Source: Porphyromonadaceae bacterium (GTDB taxonomy: Bacteria; Bacteroidota; Bacteroidia; Bacteroidales; Paludibacteraceae). From it: a stretch of DNA of 63,826 nucleotides. Position 1 is the stretch's first letter. Each line of letters begins with the position of its first letter. The DNA is taken from contig JAAYIT010000077.1 of assembly GCA_012523295.1 (NCBI GenBank), positions 1-63,826 on the forward strand. Reading direction: 5' to 3'. Position numbers and translations under genes: made by a program. Below are positions 55,593-63,826 of this stretch, piece by piece. Under the pieces are notes generated by a model. That model was not told where the DNA came from. It saw only the letters and a list, made by a program, of their open reading frames with translations, and ran no database searches.

Positions 55593-57788
55593 ATGACAAA
55601 ACTATTTTTATTTATCCAAAAAACTTTACTTCCGATTTTAATTCTCATTTTCTTTTCTCAGAATATTTACGCTTCAAATGGAAAAGCCACCTGGATATGG
55701 TATCCCGGCGATTACGACATCTGGTTGGGAAACGAAATGAGCAATCGACGAACCGAGCGAGGCGCGTTTTTCCCTCCTTTTTGGAAAATGGACAGCCATT
55801 ACGTATTAGTGGAGTTTTCAAAAAAGATAAAATTAACTGCTCCGGAGGAGATTTCAATTTTTGTGGAAGGTCAATATAATGTAAAATTGAACGGAAAACT
55901 TCTTTTTGGCACACCGGAAAAACTCACTTTACCGGTAGGAGAGCATGATTTGAATATCAAAGTGTATAATCAGAAAAATGTTCCTGCAATTTTTGTTTCA
56001 GGCAAAACGATTTTCTCGGATTCTTCCTGGTTGGTTACATTTGAAGACAAAGAATGGATTGATGAATCGGGGAAAGCTTCCGATTTATCCGCTACCACAT
56101 ACTTAAGCGCTGCAAGCTGGGATTTTGATACGCCCGAAGCCCGTCCATCCGAATTCAAGCTCGCTCAAACACCTATGGAAGCGGTTTCTTCTGTGAAAAA
56201 AAACAACGGAATTCTTGTCGATTTCGGGAAAGAGACATTTGGATTTGTAAAATTTCATAAGCTCAAAGGAAAAGGTGAAATCAATATATTCTATGGTGAG
56301 TCGGAGGAAGAAGCGCTTTCAACCGAGTATTGTGAGACGTTGGATAAATATTCCGTAAACAACTCAATAGCTGAAGATTACACCCTTCCGAATTCAAAGG
56401 CATACCGATATATTTATATTGAGAGTGACGCAGAAGTAAAGTTCGACAAAGTTTCGATGCTGTACGAATATCTTCCTCTTGATTATCGCGGCGGTTTCCG
56501 CTGTAATGATAACGAAATCAATCAGATTTGGGATGTTTCAGCCTATACGATGCATCTCACTTCGCGTGAGTTTTTTATTGACGGTATCAAGCGAGATCGC
56601 TGGGTGTGGTCCGGTGATGCGATTCAAAGCTATCTGATGAATTATTACCTCTTTTTCGATTCTCATTCGGTAAAAAGAACCATCAATCTGCTACGCGGAA
56701 AAGATCCGGTTACTTCGCATGTCAACACCATTATGGATTATACATTCTATTGGTTTTTAAGCATATATGATTATTATTTATTTACCGGAGACATTCATTA
56801 TATCAAAGAAATATATCCGAAAATGGTGTCGCTAATGGATTTTGTTTTGAATCGGACAAACTCGAATGGAATGGTCGAAGGGCTTTCTGGAGATTGGGTC
56901 TTTGTAGATTGGGCGGACGGATTTTTGGATAAGCAAGGCGAACTCAGTTTTGAGCAGATTTTATTTTGCAAGAGTTTACAAACCATGGTAATCTGCGCTG
57001 ATATTGCAGGAAATTCTGACGAAAAAACAAAATATGAGAAGCTGGCAAACTCGCTGTTGAGTAAACTTGAAAGTCAGTTCTGGAACGCTGAAAAACAGGC
57101 ATTTGTACACAATAGAAAAAACGGAGAAATGAGTGAAAGCATCACTCGTTATTCAAATATGTTTGCGATTTTGTTCGATTATGTCGATGAAAACAAAAAA
57201 CAAGCGATTAAAAACTCTGTTTTATTAAATGACAATATCTTGAAAATTACTACTCCATATATGCGATTTTATGAGTTAGAAGCACTTTGCGCCTTAGGTG
57301 AATTTGCATCCGTTACAAAAGAAATCAAAGAATACTGGGGAGGAATGTTGAAGTTAGGCGCGACATCATTTTGGGAAAAATACAATCCTGATGATAAAGG
57401 AACAGATCATCTGAAAATGTACGGAAGGCCCTTTGGGAAAAGTTTGTGCCATGCATGGGGAGCGAGTCCGATATATTTGCTCGGCAAGTATTATCTGGGA
57501 ATAAAGCCTGTAAAACCCGGCTACGAAGAATTTTCGGTTTCTCCGACTTTAGGTGGTCTGGAATGGATGGACGGTTCTGTACCAACACCCGCCGGAGATA
57601 TATCATTGTATATGAACAAAAAAGAGATAAAAATTAAAGCCCACAATGGCAGCGGGTGGATTACATTTGAAAGCAAAAAGAAACCTCAGTCCGCGAATGG
57701 AAATATTGAATCTCTGGGAAATAACAAATATCGGATGTTGATTATAGGCGATGGAACTGAAAAAGTGATTAAGTATCAGGGAAAATAG
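55593..57788 (+). CDS. GH78-type alpha-L-rhamnosidase
   Basis: A 731-aa exported GH78-type enzyme from a compact subgroup, with signal peptide (LFIQKTLLPILILIFFS). The catalytic barrel has DGIKRDRWVWSGD (Asp330, Asp335, Asp342) where other members carry DCPxRE, and GATSFWEKYNP with Glu595 as the likely base residue. The N-terminal part (WIWYPGDYDIWLGNEMSNRR, IFVEGQYNVKLNG) is a shorter beta region than in the two other rhamnosidases here. It is 192 bp after the oxidoreductase gene and ends the PUL, converging on the minus-strand gene at 57867. No clear terminator is seen in the 78-bp gap. Confidence 0.88.
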   Translation: MTKLFLFIQKTLLPILILIFFSQNIYASNGKATWIWYPGDYDIWLGNEMSNRRTERGAFFPPFWKMDSHYVLVEFSKKIKLTAPEEISIFVEGQYNVKLNGKLLFGTPEKLTLPVGEHDLNIKVYNQKNVPAIFVSGKTIFSDSSWLVTFEDKEWIDESGKASDLSATTYLSAASWDFDTPEARPSEFKLAQTPMEAVSSVKKNNGILVDFGKETFGFVKFHKLKGKGEINIFYGESEEEALSTEYCETLDKYSVNNSIAEDYTLPNSKAYRYIYIESDAEVKFDKVSMLYEYLPLDYRGGFRCNDNEINQIWDVSAYTMHLTSREFFIDGIKRDRWVWSGDAIQSYLMNYYLFFDSHSVKRTINLLRGKDPVTSHVNTIMDYTFYWFLSIYDYYLFTGDIHYIKEIYPKMVSLMDFVLNRTNSNGMVEGLSGDWVFVDWADGFLDKQGELSFEQILFCKSLQTMVICADIAGNSDEKTKYEKLANSLLSKLESQFWNAEKQAFVHNRKNGEMSESITRYSNMFAILFDYVDENKKQAIKNSVLLNDNILKITTPYMRFYELEALCALGEFASVTKEIKEYWGGMLKLGATSFWEKYNPDDKGTDHLKMYGRPFGKSLCHAWGASPIYLLGKYYLGIKPVKPGYEEFSVSPTLGGLEWMDGSVPTPAGDISLYMNKKEIKIKAHNGSGWITFESKKKPQSANGNIESLGNNKYRMLIIGDGTEKVIKYQGK

Positions 57789-57866
57789 GAAGTGATAGAA
57801 TGAAGAAAATTATGGTGTAAAGTTATAACACGGAATCGAAAACTCGAGATTGTTGTGCCCTCAGAG

Positions 57867-58637
57867 CTACTTGTAGTACTTTGGAGCAGCGAACGGAATC
57901 GTTTCCCATTTCCTTGTAAACGGATTGAATTGTGTTATTGTACCGACTTCCACTCCCCAGTGTTCGGTAATTCGAAAATCGATAGAACCGCCATAGCTCG
58001 TCTGATGGTCGAACGGAGAAAGCATCATCGTGTTATAATCGGCATTTTGAAGCTGATAAAGTGAATAAGTTCCAAAAGTATTTATCCCGATTCGGTCCGA
58101 TAAAGCAAATCGAGCGGATCCACTTGCCGAAAAATTATTCTTCAATCCACCGAAGTCCACATAGCGCATTCCGGTACCCGACAAACTTATGCTTAATCTT
58201 TCGTGAGGTTGCAAAAGATACGTTGCAGAAAGCGAATTAGAAGCTCCTAATCCGGGCAGCGTAAGTTGATTGTTGTTTAGTATTAAAGCCGAATTGTAGT
58301 TGATCGGATAGAATTTCAGATAATCATAATTGGGTTGATTAAGATTAAAGTTTGCGCCCGGAGCAAAATCCGGTAATGCCGGGATTTTATACACATTGTA
58401 TGAAAATGTTGGTAAAACCGGAATTTCCAACTGATAATCTTTTAATAATGGACTTTTCTCTTCAAACATTCCCATGGAAATTGGCTTGGGATTAACAATT
58501 TCATTTTCAAACTTCAAATTATCAAGCAGCGTGATAGAGCGAATTTCGGATTCACCTTGTGCCGAAACTCCACTCCATTTTCCCAAAATAAATAACAGCA
58601 GAAATATGAATATCGTATTTTTGCTAACTTGATACAT
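57867..58637 (-). CDS. Outer-membrane beta-barrel-like protein of unknown function
   Basis: A 256-aa exported protein with signal peptide (IFIFLLLFILGKWSGVSAQ). The first ~120 mature residues are loop-rich with many Pro/Asn; the C-terminal ~130 residues alternate as beta strands (LSATYLLQPHERLSISLSGT, SGSARFALSDRIGINTFGTY, SYGGSIDFRITEHWGVEVGT), suggesting a small outer-membrane barrel. No family is recognised. It lies 80 bp downstream of the receiver/PPDK_N gene on the same strand and may be co-transcribed. Confidence 0.7.
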   Translation of the reverse strand: MYQVSKNTIFIFLLLFILGKWSGVSAQGESEIRSITLLDNLKFENEIVNPKPISMGMFEEKSPLLKDYQLEIPVLPTFSYNVYKIPALPDFAPGANFNLNQPNYDYLKFYPINYNSALILNNNQLTLPGLGASNSLSATYLLQPHERLSISLSGTGMRYVDFGGLKNNFSASGSARFALSDRIGINTFGTYSLYQLQNADYNTMMLSPFDHQTSYGGSIDFRITEHWGVEVGTITQFNPFTRKWETIPFAAPKYYK

Positions 58638-58717
58638 TGAAGTACAAATTTATGAATTTGAAATCAAAAAAACAACTAACCTGTTTCAAAACAGCAGATT
58701 ATACTACTTGATCCATT

Positions 58718-61690
58718 TTAACTTTCAGCCGGTTTCATCACCACACCTTTTTTCTTTCTTCCATCCACTTTTACCACTATCGGTTTTTCAAATCGAACGT
58801 GTCTGATGTATTCTGACTCGTATATTGCCGGTTGTGCATTCAAAAAATCCAAATCATACGACCCTTCATTTTGATATGGATTAATGGTGAAATATGAGAC
58901 ACCAAACGAGGTTAGGTTCTGAAAAAAATGCGTCCCTTGACTCGGGTCAATTCGATAATTTGACAAACCGCTTTCTACAATAACGCGTGAATTGGAGATG
59001 TGCGCCCATTTTACAGGAATTCCGAGCCAATGATCACTCGAACCCCAGCGCCCGGGACCTACCAAAACATAATGACGGTCTTCTTCCAGCATTTTTTTAT
59101 TTACCTTTTCGATATCATACATTATCAGCTGATTTTTTGCTGCATTAAACGCATCCGGCTTAACGTAAACTATGTCGTAAATATCGCCTGTAATGCCGTG
59201 TCCTAAGGCATTATCGCAATTAATGATTGTATTTTCATTAGGAATGTTTCCGATATCTTCATTTATCATCGCTTTATTGTCAACAATGGGTCTGATTTGT
59301 AAAAGGTAGAACTTATGACTCGGGATTTCCGTATAATCCAAATCCACGGCAAATTCAATTTCAATAGGACGTCCCATTTCCAAGTGCGCAATATGGAGCA
59401 CGTGTTGTAGAATTTCGGCAAGCGGGAAGACATTGTGCTGTAGAATATTAGCAAATGTAATCACTTTCCTTCCTTGCTCGAAAACATTATCGTAAATTCG
59501 TTGATCGTGATGATTGAAAGTTGAAGCTACATACCTCAAAGTTCCATCATGTTCGGCATCTTGAACCCGAACGCGCTTCAAGTTAAAACTGTCATCCACC
59601 TGTGGCACAAAATTAGTCTCATTTCCATCCAACGCATAAAAATAAGTTTGTGTTTCCCGAAGAGCAAGATCGAGTGTGCTTGTTTGCAACACTGTGGTGG
59701 GATGATAGGGCGAAAAACGGAGTGTAGTGCCGCCATCGACAATGTATTTTCCTAATCCCATCGCCACATTGGCAATTCCCTCTTCTGCTTTTTCAGCTCC
59801 GAGCGGATAAAAATTCAACGAGCGCGCAACACCCGAAAACGATGGATAGAAGCCTGATTCATGATAGTCTCCGCACGTTTCCTGAAGCACTATTGCCATT
59901 TTTTCTTCATCGATTACGTTTTTTGTAGCTTTCATGTAGGACTTGCTGTTCCGATAAAATACCGATGCATAAACCGCTTTAATAGCTTCCGTAATCATCA
60001 TTAGCATGTTCGTTTTACTTTTTTCGTCATACGGAACCATGTAGGTGGAATAAACTCCGGCAAATGGCTGATAATGTGAATCTTCCAGCAAACTTGAAGA
60101 CCTCACGGCAATGGGCGTGCTAATGGCTCCGAGAAAAGCGTACAAGTCGGCTACTAATTTTTGAGGCAATCTGGCTTTAAGAAATTGTTGTAAGATAACC
60201 TCATCTTCCACATCCGAGAGCGCTATGGGATACAAGTCATTTTTTTCCATAAACTCAGAAAAAATCTCGGTACAAAGCACTACAGTTCGCGGTATTATTA
60301 TCTCCGTGTGCGGAAATTCATTCAGAATATCATTGCTTTTTATCATTGAGTCAATAAACGCCAATCCTCTTCCTTTACCTCCGAGCGAACCTTCTCCGAT
60401 TCGGGCAAAATTCGAATATTGATCAAATCTGTCACGTTTAAATTCAGCTACTACCCCACGGTTTTTTATTCTTCGATACGATACAATCGAATCGAAAATA
60501 ATATTCCGCACTTTCTGCATGTCTGTTTTTTCCTTCTCACCGACTTGAATATTTTCCAAAAACTCGGCAAGCGGAAACATGGCTCTCGAATATAGCCAAC
60601 GCGAAATATTGTTCCTTGCCGTATGATAATAGAGCGACTCGTTGCTCACACTGAAAATAATATCTTGCAGCCCGCGTAGATTTTCAATCCTCACTTCCTC
60701 TTCTTGTGTTTCAGGATTGATAAATACAAAATCGCCAAATCCAAAATTATTTGTGATGATATCCCTAAGTTCAAGCATCGGCGTTTTAGACAGCTTATGC
60801 ACGAACGCTGCTTTCACAGAATCGGCATATTTGTGATTCGCTACGTCCGTAGATTGGACAATAAGCGGGATATGGCTGTCTTGATTCCGGATTTCTCGAC
60901 AAAGCTCAACACCTGCTTGCGGATATTTTACTCCATTCTTCGGATAGCTTACATCTGTAATTACACCTAACATGTTTTTTTTAAATGTGTTGTAAATACC
61001 GATTGCTTCTTCATACGTCCTCGCCAACATTATTTTAGGGCGGCCACGCATGCGGAGCATTTGCTCGTGATCATTCAGTGCTTCGGTCATAAAAGAACGG
61101 GACTGAATAAACACATATTTATACAAATGTGGTAACAAAGAAGAATAATAACGCACCGAATCTTCGACAAACAAAATAATCTGAACTCCCACGGAATCAA
61201 CATCTTCTTTCACGTTCATCCGGTCCTCTATCAGCTTCACGATCGCCAGCAGTAAGTCTGAATTTCCCAACCAACTGAATACGTAATCAATCGCGCTTAA
61301 ATCTTCGTTCGCGATTCGTTCCGATACCATTTTCGAAAATGGTGTCAGCACTACAATCGGGATATCGTCATAGGTTTTCTTCACTTTTTTAGCCCATTCA
61401 AACGGATTGATGCTATCTCCGCTCGGCATAGAAATAATTAACTCGTAGATCCCCTCCTTCAGCGCATTATTGGCCTCTTCCTCATTCCCTACCAACGTAA
61501 TTCTTGGCGGATAACGTAGATTTAACGATGTATATTCATTGAAAATCTGCTCATCTATCCGACCATCTTCTTCCAGCGCGAAAGCATCGTATTTACTTGC
61601 ATAAAGCAAAATATTATAAATCCGATGCCGCATCAAATTTGCAAATGATGTATCCTTGAAATAGAGTTTTTTTATGCTTGAACTGTTCAT
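58718..61690 (-). CDS. Receiver domains fused to PEP/pyruvate-binding (PPDK_N) ATP-grasp domain
   Basis: A 990-aa cytosolic protein. Residues about 60-160 form a degenerate receiver-like domain. Residues about 168-310 form a second receiver that looks phosphorylatable: acidic Glu176/Asp177, acceptor Asp246 in GVITDVSYP, Ser/Thr in LIVQSTD and Lys299 in FVHKLSK. From about 425 follows a PPDK_N nucleotide-binding region: RIGEGSLGGKGRGLAFID, PIAVRSSSLLEDSHYQPFAG (near 530), and a terminal GRPIEIEFAVDLD ... LLQIRPIVDN. The phosphohistidine and PEP-binding TIM-barrel domains of pyruvate phosphate dikinase or PEP synthase are absent, so it should not be called a complete PEP synthase. The C-terminus carries a conserved-looking YVLVGPGRWGSSDHWLGIPV. 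Role unknown. Confidence 0.85.
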   Translation of the reverse strand: MNSSSIKKLYFKDTSFANLMRHRIYNILLYASKYDAFALEEDGRIDEQIFNEYTSLNLRYPPRITLVGNEEEANNALKEGIYELIISMPSGDSINPFEWAKKVKKTYDDIPIVVLTPFSKMVSERIANEDLSAIDYVFSWLGNSDLLLAIVKLIEDRMNVKEDVDSVGVQIILFVEDSVRYYSSLLPHLYKYVFIQSRSFMTEALNDHEQMLRMRGRPKIMLARTYEEAIGIYNTFKKNMLGVITDVSYPKNGVKYPQAGVELCREIRNQDSHIPLIVQSTDVANHKYADSVKAAFVHKLSKTPMLELRDIITNNFGFGDFVFINPETQEEEVRIENLRGLQDIIFSVSNESLYYHTARNNISRWLYSRAMFPLAEFLENIQVGEKEKTDMQKVRNIIFDSIVSYRRIKNRGVVAEFKRDRFDQYSNFARIGEGSLGGKGRGLAFIDSMIKSNDILNEFPHTEIIIPRTVVLCTEIFSEFMEKNDLYPIALSDVEDEVILQQFLKARLPQKLVADLYAFLGAISTPIAVRSSSLLEDSHYQPFAGVYSTYMVPYDEKSKTNMLMMITEAIKAVYASVFYRNSKSYMKATKNVIDEEKMAIVLQETCGDYHESGFYPSFSGVARSLNFYPLGAEKAEEGIANVAMGLGKYIVDGGTTLRFSPYHPTTVLQTSTLDLALRETQTYFYALDGNETNFVPQVDDSFNLKRVRVQDAEHDGTLRYVASTFNHHDQRIYDNVFEQGRKVITFANILQHNVFPLAEILQHVLHIAHLEMGRPIEIEFAVDLDYTEIPSHKFYLLQIRPIVDNKAMINEDIGNIPNENTIINCDNALGHGITGDIYDIVYVKPDAFNAAKNQLIMYDIEKVNKKMLEEDRHYVLVGPGRWGSSDHWLGIPVKWAHISNSRVIVESGLSNYRIDPSQGTHFFQNLTSFGVSYFTINPYQNEGSYDLDFLNAQPAIYESEYIRHVRFEKPIVVKVDGRKKKGVVMKPAES

Positions 61691-62131
61691 TTTGAAAAAT
61701 AGAAATTAGAAATTAAAAAGAAGATAATAATCCGAAGAGCTGAAAATTCCGGAGTCAAAGTAGAGTAATCCTTTTTTTACCAATCAAAATGGTCGATACT
61801 TTTCTAAAAATTTATGATTCTTAATCGGCAGATCTTGTTAAATTAAGCATTACGCTCATTTTTTATCTTCCAAAAACATTTCTCAAAATTACACGAAAAA
61901 AATTGAATATCACAAATAAAACATTTAAACTTGCATTCAAATGCTATTATCCGACAATTTCCCTCCGCATTTGTCATTTTGATAAATTATCAATAGTTTT
62001 TCAGCCTTTTCTTGTGTTATTTCTTTCATTTTGCTATTTTTGAAAAAATATTTCTTAGTGAAATACTTTCTATCAATCTTTGATTTCTTGGAGTTTTTTA
62101 ATCTTAATCTAATATCATAAAATTTAATCGT
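61691..62131. other. AT-rich spacer upstream of gdhA
   Basis: Mostly AT-rich with no supported gene, this should hold promoters for both divergent genes. A 30-codon minus-strand frame (ATG at 62029) and its longer version reaching into the repeat lack independent support. AAATTTAATCG just before the repeat duplicates the last bases of the repeat itself. Confidence 0.4.
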
Positions 62132-62230
62132 ATGAAACAGCCATTTAAGATAAGTCTTAAACCTAAGGAAATGATTAATGGCGTGTTCCATACGTCCTTA
62201 GTGTTAAAAAATAAAATTTAATCGTATGAA
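62132..62230 (+). repeat. Start-codon-spanning repeat element, copy C (before gdhA)
   Basis: Begins ATGAAACAGCCATTTAAG at 62132 and ends ATTTAATCGTATG with the gdhA start codon at 62226, 94 nt from ATG to ATG. TTCCATACG (62186-62194) can pair with CGTATGAA (62223-62230). The same ATTTAATCGTATGAA string also sits immediately before and across the first ATG (62122-62136), so the unit is flanked by direct repeats. The internal frame MKQPFKISLKPKEMINGVFH... closes after 29 codons, 2 nt before TCGTATG. Confidence 0.88.
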
Positions 62231-63560
62231 TCTTGAAAAATTAATGCATCAGCTCGAGGCAAAGCACCCCGGCGAGCAAGAGTATCTACAAGCTGTACGC
62301 GAGGTTTTAATGACTATCAACGAGGTTTATAACCAGCATCCGGAGTTTGAAAAAGCGAAAATCGCCGAACGGATGGTTGAGCCGGATCGGATTTTTATAT
62401 TTAAGGTACCGTGGGTTGACGATCGCGGTGAAGTGCATGTCAATCTGGGCTATCGGGTTCAGTATAATAATGCGATAGGCCCTTATAAAGGAGGGATTCG
62501 TTTTCACCCTTCGGTAAATTTATCCATTTTGAAGTTTTTAGGATTCGAACAAACATTCAAAAACGCGCTTACTACACTTCCTATGGGAGGTGGCAAAGGT
62601 GGTTCTGATTTTGATCCCCGTGGAAAATCGGATGGTGAAGTGATGCGTTTTTGTCAGGCATTTATTACCGAACTATGGCGGCATATCGGTGAAAATACAG
62701 ATGTACCGGCAGGAGATATTGGGGTTGGAGCTCGTGAAGTTGGCTATATGTACGGCATGTACAGGAAATTAGCGAGAGTGAATACCGGAGTTTTCACCGG
62801 GAAAGGATTGGAATTTGGCGGCTCGCTAATCAGGCCGGAAGCCACAGGATTTGGCGCGATGTATTTTGTAAAACAGATGCTCGAAACCGCAGGTACTGAA
62901 GTTTTCGGGAAAACCATTGGTCTGTCGGGCTTTGGAAATGTAGCCTGGGGTGCAGCTCTGAAAGCCACAGAGATGGGCGCGAAAGTTGTAACTATTTCCG
63001 GACCGGATGGCTATGTGTATGATGAGGACGGAATAAAAGGCGAAAAAATTGACTATATGCTTGAGCTTCGAGCTACCTGTAATGATTTGGTGGAGCCATA
63101 TGCTGAGCGGTTTGGAGCTAAATTTGTCCCCGGAAGAAAACCCTGGGAAGTGAAAGTTGACATAGCAATGCCGTGCGCCACACAAAACGAACTGAACGGA
63201 GAGGATGCAAAAATGCTGATTGAAAACGGAACAAAATTCGTAGCCGAAGTTTCGAATATGGGATGCACACCTGAAGCTATCGATCTTTTTATTCAAAACA
63301 AAGTTATCTATGGCCCGGGAAAAGCCGTAAATGCCGGCGGAGTAGCAACTTCGGGACTTGAAATGACTCAAAATGCAATGCACATTTCCTGGACTGAAGC
63401 AGAAGTGGATGCCAAACTTCATCAGATTATGTCAGATATCCACACGCAATGCATGAAGTATGGTAGAGAATCTGATGGCTATCCAAATTACATGAAAGGT
63501 GCAAACATTGCCGGATTCTTAAAAGTGGCCAAAGCCATGCTCGCGCAAGGAGTGTTGTAA
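62226..63560 (+). CDS. gdhA: NADP-type glutamate dehydrogenase
   Basis: A 444-aa hexameric-type glutamate dehydrogenase, the usual length, interconverting 2-oxoglutarate plus ammonia and glutamate in the cytosol. Motifs are PYKGGIRFHPSVN, PMGGGKGGSDFDPRG with the active-site Lys124, VPAGDIGVGAREVGYMYG, the Rossmann segment GLSGFGNVAWGAALKA (about 238-253), CATQNELNGEDA and GGVATSGLEMTQN. These fit the assimilatory NADP-dependent group. Its start codon is the last codon of the repeat element, implying unusual translational or transcriptional control of nitrogen assimilation; no other nitrogen gene is nearby. Confidence 0.96.
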   Translation: MNLEKLMHQLEAKHPGEQEYLQAVREVLMTINEVYNQHPEFEKAKIAERMVEPDRIFIFKVPWVDDRGEVHVNLGYRVQYNNAIGPYKGGIRFHPSVNLSILKFLGFEQTFKNALTTLPMGGGKGGSDFDPRGKSDGEVMRFCQAFITELWRHIGENTDVPAGDIGVGAREVGYMYGMYRKLARVNTGVFTGKGLEFGGSLIRPEATGFGAMYFVKQMLETAGTEVFGKTIGLSGFGNVAWGAALKATEMGAKVVTISGPDGYVYDEDGIKGEKIDYMLELRATCNDLVEPYAERFGAKFVPGRKPWEVKVDIAMPCATQNELNGEDAKMLIENGTKFVAEVSNMGCTPEAIDLFIQNKVIYGPGKAVNAGGVATSGLEMTQNAMHISWTEAEVDAKLHQIMSDIHTQCMKYGRESDGYPNYMKGANIAGFLKVAKAMLAQGVL

Positions 63561-63589
63561 GCGTCATTCATAATTCTATCAATTACTTT

Positions 63590-63769
63590 TTTCGCAAGCT
63601 CAATCTGATAGTCTCAAAAGGCTTGCTAACGAGTGACCTCGTCCGGAGAGCCAAAAAATCAGAGAGAACGGCGTTAAGAATCGTCCTTGATTGAGCCTTT
63701 AAATAGGTTTCAAAAACCGAAACACTTGGGGCGAGTTTGGACGATTTAGCCGTTTGAACGCCAATTTTG
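63590..63769 (-). repeat. Dispersed repeat, right copy (inverted relative to 139-316)
   Basis: Reverse complement of the left copy with about 97% identity by eye, starting 29 bp after the gdhA stop. The following 63770-63826 segment contains GC-rich text (CTCAAGCAAGCTTGGCTCTG on the minus strand) without a counterpart at the left end; the element may continue beyond the window. Confidence 0.9.
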
Positions 63770-63826
63770 CATTAAGCGAGAGCAGAGCCAAGCTTGCTTG
63801 AGCTATGCCGAGCATTTGCAAAATCA

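Noticed and set aside
58718-61690. Calling this gene a PEP synthase
   Set aside because: Only the nucleotide-binding PPDK_N half is visible; the phosphohistidine and PEP-binding domains are missing.
61937-62191. Minus-strand frame upstream of gdhA (84 aa, or 30 aa from 62029)
   Set aside because: The longer form is antisense to the repeat element and the short form has no supporting feature; kept only as a note.

Overview
This 63.8-kb window, about 40% GC, comes from a Bacteroidetes genome, most likely order Bacteroidales. The evidence is a complete gliding/type IX secretion (T9SS) core locus, two SusC/SusD pairs, many lipoproteins with Bacteroidetes lipoboxes, tight gene packing without Shine-Dalgarno sequences, and families such as DUF4957/DUF5123, DUF3826 and GH140. 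The genus cannot be decided from sequence reading alone; a T9SS-bearing, plant-polysaccharide-degrading lineage such as Dysgonomonadaceae would fit.

Layout. (1) 139-316 and 63590-63769 are near-identical inverted copies of a dispersed repeat that bracket the window. (2) 613-7772, minus strand: porP-gldK-gldL-gldM-gldN, the T9SS core. Its spacers carry heptanucleotide-periodic repeats. (3) 8147-10300, plus: a secreted protein with a triplicated fold and a T9SS C-terminal sorting domain, so a likely cargo of the neighbouring machine. (4) 10817-18903, minus: a secreted TIM-barrel protein, a DUF4957/DUF5123-type lipoprotein, SusC and SusD, closed by a strong terminator. (5) 18904-24865: a decayed RHS fragment, two copies of a stem-loop repeat, a DUF4870 membrane protein and five lipoproteins of unknown function. 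(6) 24866-57788, plus: a 33-kb pectin-type polysaccharide utilisation locus: GH43-like, propeller/alpha-toroid hybrid, GH78, GH28, STN-esterase-DUF3826, GH95, GH105, GH140, GH78-sialidase-like fusion, then SusC/SusD, GH127, GH141, Gfo/Idh/MocA oxidoreductase and a third GH78. (7) 57867-61690, minus: an outer-membrane-type protein and a receiver/PPDK_N fusion. (8) 62226-63560, plus: glutamate dehydrogenase.

The enzymes of region 6 match the chemistry of rhamnogalacturonan II and related pectins: apiose (GH140), rhamnose (three GH78), L-galactose or fucose (GH95, GH141), arabinofuranose or aceric acid (GH127), galacturonan backbone (GH28), unsaturated uronides (GH105) and acetyl groups (esterase). 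The SusC/D pairs would import the products. No polysaccharide lyase and no local regulator (hybrid two-component system, SusR, or ECF sigma/anti-sigma pair) is visible.

The observation I rate highest is a ~93-nt repeat whose last bases are the start codon of the downstream gene. It occurs before gldN, before a lipoprotein operon (with a degenerate tandem second copy) and before gdhA. In each full copy a short stem can pair with the start codon, which suggests a mobile translational control element or leader. No tRNA, rRNA, CRISPR array or intact transposase was seen.
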